DNA from: an uncultured Flammeovirgaceae bacterium
Lineage (GTDB): Bacteria > Bacteroidota > Bacteroidia > Cytophagales > Cyclobacteriaceae
Length of the DNA: 15,842 bases
Reading direction: 5' to 3'
Assembly: GCA_937138955.1 (NCBI GenBank)
Contig: CAKZPJ010000798.1
Location: forward strand, 1 to 15,842
The notes beneath the pieces were generated by a model. It did no database searches. It was given only the letters and a program-made list of their open reading frames with translations, and was not told the origin of the DNA. Of the stretch, positions 1-6,822 are shown piece after piece. The position numbers and the translations under genes were made by a program. Within the stretch, counting starts at the first letter, position 1. The number at the start of each line of letters is the position of its first letter.

Positions 1-313
1 GGGTTTCGCCGTGCTGCCCTACCGCTTGTCGCTCTAATACGCTAGAGCGAGGTAGTATTTCCAGTATCACTGCTGACTCAGCATCCATTGGAGCAATTTT
101 CACCCAATCACCTACCGCAGGAAAATCTCGGCGGCTTTGGGCTGTAAACCGTAGGTTACCGGTAATTTCTGCATTAAACTTTCCTTCAATCGTCTGGACA
201 ATATAACGCTCTTTATGCTCTACGATCACTCGGCCAATAGCTGATTCATCATCAGGAGTAAGATCAGCCCGACTGCATATTTCTTCGGTGAATCCCAGTA
301 TTTCTAATGTCAT
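1..313 (-). CDS. rsgA: RsgA, ribosome small-subunit-dependent GTPase A (N-terminal part, cut by window edge)
   Basis: RsgA (YjeQ) is a circularly permuted GTPase that checks late maturation of the 30S ribosomal subunit. Only the first 104 codons are inside the window; the gene continues past base 1. The visible part begins MTLEILGF and reads as the N-terminal OB-fold domain: a beta-rich stretch with VIVEHKERYIV (about residues 30-40), EITGNLRF, and the family hallmark FPAVGDWV (about residues 68-75), followed by ILPRSSVLERQAVG, which leads into the GTPase domain in known members. The ATG at 313-311 is 12 bases past the stop of the DUF58 gene on the same strand, so the two are probably cotranscribed. 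The GTPase motifs and the zinc-binding C-terminus cannot be seen here, so the identification rests on the OB-fold segment. Confidence 0.85.
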   Translation of the reverse strand, partial: MTLEILGFTEEICSRADLTPDDESAIGRVIVEHKERYIVQTIEGKFNAEITGNLRFTAQSRRDFPAVGDWVKIAPMDAESAVILEILPRSSVLERQAVGQHGET

Positions 314-325
314 AGGAATGCACTT

Positions 326-1228
326 TTACTTCATACTGACTCGTTTTATGAGATAGTTTCTCAAAACTTGGTCGAAGCCTTGATTAATATCTGCTGTCAC
401 AAAATCAATCTTCGCCTGTCCACAGCGAATCTCCAACTCGTGAAAGTATTCAGCCACGTACTTCTGATAAGCTTCCTTTACTTGTGATGGCTGTAGTTTT
501 AGTCGTTCGCCCCGCTCCATATCAATAAATTCGTAGGGCCGTTCCTCAAAATCAAAGTTCAGTTCAGTTTTGTGATCGGTTACATGGAAAAGGAGCACTT
601 CGTGCCGATTGTGCTTCAAATGCTGTAGGGCACTAAAAATATGATCAGTTTCTTCCTGGTTTTCAAACATATCGCTGAATATGATGACCAGCGATCGTTT
701 ATGGATTTTCTCCGCCACCTGATGCAACACATTGGCTACCGAAGTCTGCCGGGTAGATGTTTCTGCTTTCAGCAGGTTTTCTAAGATTAAGAAAAGCTTG
801 TGTAAGTGCGAAGAAGTGGATTTTACCTGCGTTTGCTGGTCTATATCTTCGGAAAATACGCAAAGCCCCATAGCATCGCGCTGTTTTTGCAATAGATGCG
901 CTAAGGCTGCAGTCGCCATTACGCTAAAGGTAATTTTGCCTTTATTCTTCTGGGGATAATACATAGAAGACGAATTGTCTACTATTAGCTGACAACGAAG
1001 GTTTGTTTCTTCTTCGTAGCGTTTCGTGTATAAACGGCCAGTTTTGGCATACACTTTCCAGTCAATATGTCGGGTACTTTCGCCCGTATTGTATAAACGA
1101 TGTTCAGCAAATTCTACCGAAAAGCCGTGATAAGGTGATTTATGAAGCCCAGTAATGAACCCTTCTACCAACTGCTTGGCTAGTAGCTCAATATTACCAA
1201 ACTCTCTAATCTCAGACAGATTAAGCAT
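326..1228 (-). CDS. DUF58 domain protein (vWA-like fold)
   Basis: This is a 300-residue cytoplasmic protein of the DUF58 family, usually found with MoxR-type AAA+ ATPases in Bacteroidota; its molecular function is not well established. The family signature lies at residues 34-74: HGFSVEFAEHRLY, then GESTRHIDWKVYAKTGRLYTKRYEEE. A vWA-like metal site follows at D84-x-S86-x-S88 (VDNSSSM), and IIFSDMFE (about residue 183) fits the core strand of that fold. No signal peptide or membrane segment is visible, matching the short soluble form of the family. The start ATG at 1228-1226 gives the expected LNLSEIREFGNIELLAKQ opening. No moxR gene is present on the side that can be seen: the upstream neighbour is divergent. 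The gene probably heads an operon with rsgA. Confidence 0.88.
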   Translation of the reverse strand: MLNLSEIREFGNIELLAKQLVEGFITGLHKSPYHGFSVEFAEHRLYNTGESTRHIDWKVYAKTGRLYTKRYEEETNLRCQLIVDNSSSMYYPQKNKGKITFSVMATAALAHLLQKQRDAMGLCVFSEDIDQQTQVKSTSSHLHKLFLILENLLKAETSTRQTSVANVLHQVAEKIHKRSLVIIFSDMFENQEETDHIFSALQHLKHNRHEVLLFHVTDHKTELNFDFEERPYEFIDMERGERLKLQPSQVKEAYQKYVAEYFHELEIRCGQAKIDFVTADINQGFDQVLRNYLIKRVSMK

Positions 1229-1391
1229 AAGCGAAGAGGGACTTTACGGATGTATGTTTGTAAGGTACAACGGAAGAAATTATAGGAAGGTTAATCGATA
1301 TATTTACTGCTTTGCAGCTGAATCTGATCGGTTGTAATACCAATGCGAAGGAACAAAAGTTTAATAAAAATGTTTTGTTTGCTCTTTTTCC

Positions 1392-1423
1392 TTGTAACAT
1401 TTCTTGCATTTATGCTATATTTA
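1392..1423 (+). promoter_or_regulatory. Candidate Bacteroidota-type promoter for the DUF3276 gene
   Basis: TTG at 1392-1394 is followed after 21 bases by TATATTTA at 1416-1423, which matches 7 of 8 positions counting the two free ones of the Bacteroidota -7 consensus TAnnTTTG. It lies about 70 bases before the GTG start at 1495. Support is by pattern only. Confidence 0.35.
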
Positions 1424-1494
1424 GGACAGTTTAGTATTGAACAATCTTTATAATAACTTAAAACGGATTACTTACATCTTAAAATTTAGACGTT

Positions 1495-1875
1495 GTGGAA
1501 GACAATCATGGAAAAGATCGAGCAGAAATTTACTCTCAACGAGTACGAGCAGGCAAGCGCACGTACTTTTTCGATGTAAAATCAACACGCTCTAACGACT
1601 ACTACCTCACCATTACCGAAAGCCGAAGACGTTACAAGGACGATGGCTATTTTTATGAGAAACATAAAATTTTCCTTTATAAGGAAGATTTTAACAAGTT
1701 TATGACGGCACTGCAAGAAACCGTAGGGCACGTAAAAGAAGAACTGATGCCCGAGTACGATTTTGATCAGTATGAGAATAATAATCACGAAGAGGCAACT
1801 ACTACCCAAGAAGCTCCTGCTCCGGCGCCAGCTCACGCTACCACTAGCGCAGACGAAGAGCTGAAGTGGGATTAG
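1495..1875 (+). CDS. DUF3276 family PUR-like nucleic-acid-binding protein
   Basis: This 126-residue protein belongs to DUF3276, the bacterial PUR-alpha-like family widespread in Bacteroidota; characterised relatives (for example Borrelia BpuR) bind single-stranded DNA or RNA. The PUR-like module covers about residues 10-80: RAGKRTYFFDVKSTRSNDYY, then LTITESRRRY and EKHKIFLYKEDFNKFM. The last 35 or so residues are an acidic, alanine- and proline-rich tail that looks disordered and ends in EELKWD. The start is GTG: there is no in-frame ATG before the conserved region, and the residues before RAEIYSQRVRAGKR have the usual length. It is a single-gene unit, with its own candidate promoter upstream and a hairpin terminator about 35 bases after the stop. 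Nucleic-acid binding is inferred from the family. Confidence 0.85.
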   Translation: MEDNHGKDRAEIYSQRVRAGKRTYFFDVKSTRSNDYYLTITESRRRYKDDGYFYEKHKIFLYKEDFNKFMTALQETVGHVKEELMPEYDFDQYENNNHEEATTTQEAPAPAPAHATTSADEELKWD

Positions 1876-1905
1876 TATAGTATCTATCTCAACAAGTCAT
1901 CTTTA

Positions 1906-1940
1906 AGAGAAGCCCTTGTTCCGTTGGGCTTCTTTCTTTT
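1906..1940 (+). terminator. Rho-independent terminator after the DUF3276 gene
   Basis: GAAGCCC (1909-1915) pairs perfectly with GGGCTTC (1926-1932) around a 10-base loop, the stem can be lengthened by A-T and G-T pairs, and TTTCTTTT follows. Confidence 0.75.
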
Positions 1941-1969
1941 GCTACCTAAACTAGGTAATCGTATTTTTA
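1938..1969 (+). promoter_or_regulatory. Candidate promoter of the AI-2E permease with an inverted repeat in its spacer
   Basis: TTTG (1938-1941) and TATTTTTA (1962-1969) are 20 bases apart, close to the Bacteroidota promoter pattern TTTG / TAnnTTTG. The spacer contains the perfect inverted repeat TACCTA (1943-1948) and TAGGTA (1952-1957), separated by AAC. Such a palindrome between the two promoter elements could be an operator. The start codon is at 1985, so the leader would be very short. The TTTG overlaps the T-tract of the preceding terminator. Confidence 0.4.
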
Positions 1970-1984
1970 GTATATCTTGCTGAT

Positions 1985-3100
1985 ATGCTAAACCGGCGGC
2001 TCCTATATTTTTTACTAGCATTAATAGCAGCTATTCTGGTTGCTTGGATATTTTTTGATATCTTCTCGTATGTAGTAATTAGCTTAGTGCTATCTACTAT
2101 TTTTTCTCCACTCACCAACTACATCCACCGATTTCAGTTTTACGGAATACACACTCCTCGATTACTAGCAGTGGTACTTTCATTTACTATTATTATAGGA
2201 GTAATATTCTTATTTGTACTACTATTTATTCCCCTAATTAGCGATCAGTCGGAAATTATTGCTAAAATTAATTATGAGAGTTTATACACTCGAGCTAGTG
2301 CGCCTTTACAAAATCTTGAACAGTTTTTACGAGATAACAATATTACCGAAAAGCCCCCCGGTTTTTTAGTGGATGATCTACGGAATAGTTTACTGGGTTT
2401 TATTACTAAAGTAGAGTTTCAAGATATTATCAATAGCTTGATTTCTTTTACCGGTAACTTTTTTGTAGGAACGCTCGCCGTCGTTTTTATCACATTTATT
2501 TTTATGTACGAAAAAGGTTTGGTTCGCCGTCAAGTTATTAAGCTAATTCCGAACCAGTACTTTGAAGTATTTATTGCTGCAATCTACAAGATTGAGACAC
2601 TGCTTTCCAATTATCTCATCGGACTGTCGTTTCAGGTGTTTGCTATCTTCTGCATAGCTTCGCTAGGTCTGAGTGTTTTAGGAGTGAAATATGCCTTTAC
2701 TATTGCCATCTTTGCAGCACTGGCTAATTTGATTCCCTACGCTGGCCCAATACTAGGAGCCACGTTTGGTATTATCGTAGGGCTATCTACTATAATAGCC
2801 GATGGCAATACCCAACAGATAGTTGTGCTAGTTGTTAAAATTCTATCAGTATTTGCAGTAGTGCAAATTGCTGATAACCTATTACTTCAACCTCTTATTT
2901 TCTCGAAAAGCGTAAAAGCCCATCCTTTAGAAATTTTTATTATTATTTTTGCGGGCGCTACTGTGGCGGGTGTATACTATTTTACGGGTGGTTACCACGG
3001 AACTCTACATCGGCTACAAGCAATACTGGGTATTCAAAAGTTGAAATACGAGATGCGAAATACAAAAAACCAGAAGACGGATAATACTTATAGCACATAA
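1985..3100 (+). CDS. AI-2E family transporter (PerM-like), C-terminus altered by a frameshifting deletion
   Basis: This 371-residue polytopic inner-membrane protein belongs to the AI-2E/UPF0118 family, whose members export small molecules or act in ion antiport; the substrate cannot be told from sequence. Residues 6-60 form the first hydrophobic hairpin, 62-85 a third helix, and about 90-150 the soluble segment. The conserved core follows (FVGTLAVVFITFIFMYEK, LANLIPYAGPILGATFG, QIADNLLLQPLIFSKSVKAHPLEIF). After IFAGATVAG (ending near base 2969) the normal ILGMILAIP-like helix is missing and the frame changes, so the last 43 residues do not resemble the family. The expected ending VYTILRVVTTELY is readable in another frame from base 2970 to a TGA at 3042-3044. 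The final part of the present frame runs through spacer-like repeat DNA. The protein lacks its last membrane helix and may be non-functional. Confidence 0.85.
   Translation: MLNRRLLYFLLALIAAILVAWIFFDIFSYVVISLVLSTIFSPLTNYIHRFQFYGIHTPRLLAVVLSFTIIIGVIFLFVLLFIPLISDQSEIIAKINYESLYTRASAPLQNLEQFLRDNNITEKPPGFLVDDLRNSLLGFITKVEFQDIINSLISFTGNFFVGTLAVVFITFIFMYEKGLVRRQVIKLIPNQYFEVFIAAIYKIETLLSNYLIGLSFQVFAIFCIASLGLSVLGVKYAFTIAIFAALANLIPYAGPILGATFGIIVGLSTIIADGNTQQIVVLVVKILSVFAVVQIADNLLLQPLIFSKSVKAHPLEIFIIIFAGATVAGVYYFTGGYHGTLHRLQAILGIQKLKYEMRNTKNQKTDNTYST
2966..3044 (+). pseudogene. Displaced 3' end of the AI-2E permease gene
   Basis: In the frame that starts at 2970 the DNA encodes VYTILRVVTTELYIGYKQYW and four further codons before TGA at 3042-3044. 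This matches the family's usual C-terminal pattern (IPxYTxLRVI plus a charged tail). In the normal frame the preceding residues are GATVAG. About 9 codons of the family pattern are missing at the junction, and the frame change requires a loss of length 2 modulo 3, most simply about 29 bases. The observation is direct; the deletion length is inferred from remembered family sequences. Confidence 0.7.
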
Positions 3101-3185
3101 TTCACTATTTTTTACTATTCACGCTCTTGCCTAATACACAATTTCTATAACCCAATAGCAATTAACAATTTAACAATCAGCAATT
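3044..3185. repeat. Degenerate 7-bp periodic spacer repeat (site A)
   Basis: Starting at the ancestral stop of the AI-2E gene, the DNA falls into imperfect 7-base units: AAATACG (3044-3050), AGATGCG (3051-3057) and AAATACA (3058-3064). Closer to ychF, CAAT recurs at 3139, 3153, 3159, 3166, 3174 and 3181, giving steps of 14, 6, 7, 8 and 7. The repeat lies directly upstream of the ychF start at 3192. Confidence 0.5.
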
Positions 3186-3191
3186 AAAGAT

Positions 3192-4286
3192 ATGAGCTTA
3201 CAGTGTGGTATTGTAGGACTTCCTAACGTCGGTAAGTCAACATTATTTAATGCCTTATCTAGTGCCAAAGCCGAGGCAGCTAATTTCCCTTTTTGTACTA
3301 TCGAACCCAACGTAGGCGTAGTTACTGTGCCTGATTCTCGCTTAAAAAAGCTAGAAGAACTGGTAAACCCCCAGAAAGTCATTCCCACAACCATTGAGTT
3401 TGTGGATATTGCTGGTTTAGTAAAAGGAGCTAGCAAGGGTGAAGGACTAGGTAACAAGTTTTTAGCCAATATCCGGGAAGTAGATGCTATCATCCACGTA
3501 ATCCGGTGCTTTGTAGATGACAACGTGGTACACGTAGCGGGTAGCGTTGACCCAGTATTTGATAAAGAAGTGATTGATACTGAACTACAGCTAAAAGATT
3601 TAGAGTCAGTAGAAAAGAAAATTACTCGGTTGGAGAAAATTGCTAAGTCAGGCGATGCAGTAGCCCGCAAGCAATTAGCTACATTACAAACCTACAAATC
3701 TCATTTAGAGGATAACAAAAACGCTCGATCAATAGAGGTACCCAAGGAGGATAAGGAAGCCGTAGCTGATCTTTTCTTGCTAACGGCCAAACCTGTGATC
3801 TATGTAGCCAACGTTGATGAAGCCTCTACCATTTCGGGCAACAAGTACGTAGAAGCCCTGAAAGAAGCAGTTAAGCAAGAAGAATCCGAAGTTCTGCTAA
3901 TTAGTGCTGCTATTGAGTCGCAGATTGCTGAGTTAGACCTTGAAGAGAGAGGCTTATTCTTAGAAGAATACGGTCTGCAGGAATCAGGTTTAGATCGACT
4001 TATTCGAGCTTCGTACCGTCTACTGAGTTTGATTACTTACTTTACAGCCGGTGAAAAAGAAGTACGCGCTTGGACTATTGTTGATGGTTGGAAAGCTCCG
4101 AAGGCAGCGGGAGTCATTCATACTGACTTCGAGAAGGGGTTTATTAAAGCAGAAGTCATCAAGCTAAATGATTATCAACAGTACAAATCAGAAGTAGCGG
4201 TGAAAGAAGCAGGAAAGATGGCCATTGAGGGCAAAGAGTATACAGTGAAAGATGGAGATGTGATGCATTTCAGATTTAATGTTTAA
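3192..4286 (+). CDS. ychF: YchF, ribosome-associated OBG-family ATPase
   Basis: YchF is a universally conserved P-loop ATPase of the OBG family that binds ribosomes and is linked to the oxidative-stress response. The protein has the normal full length of 364 residues. Walker A is G9LPNVGKST17 and G3 is DIAG (72-75). The G4 position is NVDE (207-210) instead of NKxD, the known change that gives YchF its ATP preference. A helical insertion spans roughly residues 125-195. The C-terminal third is the TGS domain, with the conserved YFTAGEKEVRAWTI and the ending EYTVKDGDVMHFRFNV. The ATG at 3192 gives the canonical MSLQCGIVGLPNVGKS opening. The gene is preceded by the site A repeat and followed at once by a weak hairpin with a T-run; downstream is the Cas6-family gene on the same strand, 357 bases away. 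Confidence 0.97.
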   Translation: MSLQCGIVGLPNVGKSTLFNALSSAKAEAANFPFCTIEPNVGVVTVPDSRLKKLEELVNPQKVIPTTIEFVDIAGLVKGASKGEGLGNKFLANIREVDAIIHVIRCFVDDNVVHVAGSVDPVFDKEVIDTELQLKDLESVEKKITRLEKIAKSGDAVARKQLATLQTYKSHLEDNKNARSIEVPKEDKEAVADLFLLTAKPVIYVANVDEASTISGNKYVEALKEAVKQEESEVLLISAAIESQIAELDLEERGLFLEEYGLQESGLDRLIRASYRLLSLITYFTAGEKEVRAWTIVDGWKAPKAAGVIHTDFEKGFIKAEVIKLNDYQQYKSEVAVKEAGKMAIEGKEYTVKDGDVMHFRFNV

Positions 4287-4310
4287 GAAACTGTTTGGAC
4301 TAGTTTTTTT
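4285..4310 (+). terminator. Weak AT-rich terminator overlapping the ychF stop codon
   Basis: AAACT (4288-4292) pairs with AGTTT (4302-4306) around a 9-base loop. The stem is lengthened by a G-T pair and two A-T pairs and runs straight into seven T residues (4304-4310). It contains little GC, so its strength is uncertain. Confidence 0.4.
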
Positions 4311-4643
4311 AAGCCACAAACGTGTCTTTTGTACTTCAACCGTTCGGCGGTTCAAATCATTATTTTTTCAGCCTGCAGCCTCAGCTACACCCCACGCCGC
4401 GAAAGCTCCAAAAATGTTCTTGCTGTTGAACTATTAACTTCAGCACTTCTGAGATAAATTGAACAAAAAGATGATTTTTGATGGTTAAAATCTTCTATTT
4501 TTTATATTTTAGAATAAAATTGAGTATAAATACATATTTTTTTAGTTATTGTTAAACAATTCTACTGTTTATCCATTTTCTAGTAGTGGGCAACACCACA
4601 GATATTTTTTTAACTTTTTTTGCACACCAAAACTGAGGTATTT
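4287..4643. other. Spacer between ychF and the Cas6-family gene
   Basis: This spacer has no convincing gene. Its first 80 bases hold the two hairpins listed separately. The rest becomes very AT-rich from about 4480 onward. It contains the palindrome ATTGTT-A-AACAAT at 4548-4560 and a short GTGG/CCAC inverted repeat near 4587-4600. No well-spaced TTTG/TAnnTTTG promoter could be picked out. No direct repeats with regular unique spacers, as in a CRISPR array, were found here. Confidence 0.5.
4335..4367 (+). terminator. Second hairpin downstream of ychF
   Basis: AACCG (4338-4342) and CGGTT (4348-4352) enclose a TTCGG loop. One C-C mismatch allows two further A-T pairs on each side. A T-rich tract starts about ten bases later (TATTTTTT from 4361). 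It may be a backup terminator for ychF. Confidence 0.35.
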
Positions 4644-5465
4644 TTGAGGGTTCGTATCGTTTTCATATTGAAGAATAAAGGATCTCACGTCCCTTTCCAC
4701 CATCAATACTTGTTGGCACAATTAATCAAGGGTATTATGGTGCGTGGTGGAGAAGAGCGCTTTATTAACACTGATGTCTATAATTTTTCGGGACTGAAAG
4801 GTCAGACGAAGATTAGTCGCAATGGTCTACACTTCTATTCTAGTCGAGTAACGTTGGTATTTTCAGCTACCGACCGAGAACTCATTGACTATTTTCTAAA
4901 ACACTTATTTTCCTTTCCGCAGATTGATGTAGGAAGTATGATGTTGATTCCGGAAAGTGTGGAGGTAGAAGGGGACGCAGAGTTGGGCGACGTAATGAAG
5001 TTTGTCTGTATCTCTCCTCTAGTGTTGGTAAAACCATCCTTCAACGATGATCGAGGTAAGCGATTTATTCTTCCTACTACTGATACTTTTTCTGACTTAC
5101 TCTATGAGTCACTGATGATCCGAATGGAGAGTTCGGGTCAGTTTGTGGCGGAAGAGTTGGAGCAATTTTATAAATTTCAATTGGTGCCGGATAAAGACTA
5201 TCTGGCGCGTATTCAAGAGCAGCAGAAAAAGTTTGCTCGTATTTATCCTCTTTACGATCAAGATGTGAAGTACGAAGTGCGCGGATACACTTTTCCTTTT
5301 GTGCTGTACGCCGCTCCGGAAGTACAAAAGTTTATTACTACCAACGGGTTGGGCCTATACACACACAAGGGATTTGGTATGCTAGACATTGCCGGAGCAG
5401 ATCCGGGCAAGAAAACCCAGAAGTATGAGTTTGATACTTCGCTGACTCAATCATCAAACCGTTAG
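4644..5465 (+). CDS. cas6: Cas6-family CRISPR RNA endoribonuclease-like protein (orphan)
   Basis: Cas6 proteins cut CRISPR precursor RNA within the repeat. This 273-residue protein has the family layout. An N-terminal ferredoxin-like domain starts MRVRIVFIL and holds HVPFHHQYLLAQLI (15-28), close to archaeal Cas6. A second domain contains KFVCISPLVLVKP. The C-terminal glycine-rich loop is G235LGLYTHKGFGML. I chose the TTG at 4644 because it puts the RVRIVF strand at the N-terminus as in the family; an upstream in-frame TTG at 4620 would add eight atypical residues. Measured against the P. furiosus triad Tyr31/His46/Lys52 as I remember it, the Tyr position is Lys29 and no His occurs between residues 21 and 62. 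No other cas gene or array is in the window. The stop codon lies 3 bases from that of the convergent Plug gene. Confidence 0.8.
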   Translation: MRVRIVFILKNKGSHVPFHHQYLLAQLIKGIMVRGGEERFINTDVYNFSGLKGQTKISRNGLHFYSSRVTLVFSATDRELIDYFLKHLFSFPQIDVGSMMLIPESVEVEGDAELGDVMKFVCISPLVLVKPSFNDDRGKRFILPTTDTFSDLLYESLMIRMESSGQFVAEELEQFYKFQLVPDKDYLARIQEQQKKFARIYPLYDQDVKYEVRGYTFPFVLYAAPEVQKFITTNGLGLYTHKGFGMLDIAGADPGKKTQKYEFDTSLTQSSNR

Positions 5466-5468
5466 GTT

Positions 5469-6800
5469 TCAGCGTCCACCTAGTTGAGAAGATACGCGGG
5501 TGTAACCGGCTAAAATATCACCTCTGGTACCAATTGGGCGAGTGTACACTAGAATATCGTACTCATTTTCTACCTCAAAGTAACTTCCTTCAAAAACATA
5601 AGGACTACTCGCTTGATCATCAGATATATAATACTGGTAGTTATAAAACCCCTGTTTTAGCAATAAATCAGCAGTATAACTTTTTAGAATCGGATCGTAA
5701 ACCATTCGGTTTTCAGGGGTTAACTCTCGATTGTTGAAAGCACCTACCACGTACACATCTCCCGAAACTGCTTGATCGGCCTCAAGCAAAAACTGGGTTT
5801 GCACGTAATCGGCACTCAACTCATCGCCTCGGATATCGAGATTCCCTACCACGTATGCACCATTTAAGTCTTCGTACTGGCTGTAGAATTCTCTACTTCG
5901 GTTACGGTCAGGTAACAAAAAAGCTTCTACCGGAACCTGTTCACGACGAATGTCTCCTACATTTTGCCCTAGTGCATTCAGTGTCCGTAAATCGAAGAAA
6001 CGATACTCATTACCGGCGTAAAAGTTGTTTTGTAGATCGAAGTGCTGGTACTCTAGCTGTTGTCGCTCCTGACGGACAAAAGTAGGCTCCAGTCCTTCTA
6101 TTGCATTAAACCAGCGATCGTTCTGCCGAATTACTACATAAATGTCTTCCAGGGGATTAGGTATGTTTACACTACCGTAATCCACAAAAAACTCAATCTG
6201 GTGGCTGGTAACCCGTTCAGCAGCTCCATTGGAGCGGGTTATCTCGGCGCTCACTCCAATTATCTGGTCGTACACCATCAGCCGTTTAGTAAATACTACA
6301 TTTGCTTCGTTACCGCCTTCGTAGACTGAGATAATATAGTTACCTGGCAGTTTCACTCGAGGAATGGGCACTCGGTACTGCGTATAAGGAACCTGGGTAT
6401 TATAGGAAAAGGCCTCGTTTGTAATAGGAAACTCATTATATTCATAGAGAAAGTCTATGTTAGATAAATTAGACTTACGCCAGTCAGCATTACAGTGAAT
6501 TAGTTTTGCCCGATAATCGGTACTGACATCGCTGCCCAATTCCAGAATATCGAAAGCCAATATTACCGGCGTAGGGTCACCAATACGAAAAGCCGACGAC
6601 CACAGAACTCCCTCGGGTAAGAGCAACCGAATCGATCGGGCATTTGGACGAAAGGTTTGATCGTAGAATATCTGATTAGACGATGAAGCGGTATTGCTGG
6701 CCGTAGAACTTCCGGTAGAAGCTATCGGAACACAGGCAGGCAAAGTTAATACTATAAGAAAAGTGATACCAATAAAAAGCTGAGGTGCGTAGCGAATCAT
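5469..6800 (-). CDS. Type IX secretion system Plug protein (DUF5103), predicted lipoprotein
   Basis: This 443-residue envelope protein matches DUF5103, the family of the T9SS Plug, which in Flavobacterium johnsoniae closes the periplasmic side of the SprA translocon when PorV is absent. The N-terminus is a signal peptide with lipobox LPAC (Cys23), followed by a Ser/Thr/Ala-rich linker to about residue 43. The conserved domain starts at IFYDQTFRPNARSIRLL and continues with CNADWRKSNLSNIDFLYEYN, LPGNYIISVY, VVGAFNNRELTPENRMVYD and the C-terminal GFYNYQYY, ending with RGDILAGYTR. The start ATG is at 6800-6798. The gene lies 22 bases downstream of the ABC-F gene and is probably cotranscribed with it. 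Its presence indicates a type IX secretion system elsewhere in the genome. The lipid anchor is predicted only from the motif. Confidence 0.88.
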   Translation of the reverse strand: MIRYAPQLFIGITFLIVLTLPACVPIASTGSSTASNTASSSNQIFYDQTFRPNARSIRLLLPEGVLWSSAFRIGDPTPVILAFDILELGSDVSTDYRAKLIHCNADWRKSNLSNIDFLYEYNEFPITNEAFSYNTQVPYTQYRVPIPRVKLPGNYIISVYEGGNEANVVFTKRLMVYDQIIGVSAEITRSNGAAERVTSHQIEFFVDYGSVNIPNPLEDIYVVIRQNDRWFNAIEGLEPTFVRQERQQLEYQHFDLQNNFYAGNEYRFFDLRTLNALGQNVGDIRREQVPVEAFLLPDRNRSREFYSQYEDLNGAYVVGNLDIRGDELSADYVQTQFLLEADQAVSGDVYVVGAFNNRELTPENRMVYDPILKSYTADLLLKQGFYNYQYYISDDQASSPYVFEGSYFEVENEYDILVYTRPIGTRGDILAGYTRVSSQLGGR

Positions 6801-6822
6801 GGTTGAGTAACGAATACTAGAG

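Noticed and set aside
1221..1409. 62-codon open frame on the minus strand overlapping the DUF58 start
   Set aside because: It has no recognisable domain or conserved pattern, and it overlaps the start of the DUF58 gene within a promoter-bearing spacer.
3044..3185. Reading the 7-bp repeat as a CRISPR-like or coding repeat
   Set aside because: The units are too short and degenerate, have no spacers, and lie after the ancestral stop codon of the permease gene.
3170..3670. 166-codon open frame antisense to ychF
   Set aside because: It is Ser/Thr-rich and lies wholly opposite a highly conserved gene; a shadow frame.
4287..4643. CRISPR array or leader next to the Cas6-family gene
   Set aside because: No direct repeat of 20 or more bases with regular unique spacers is present here or elsewhere in the window; only AT-rich spacer with short inverted repeats.
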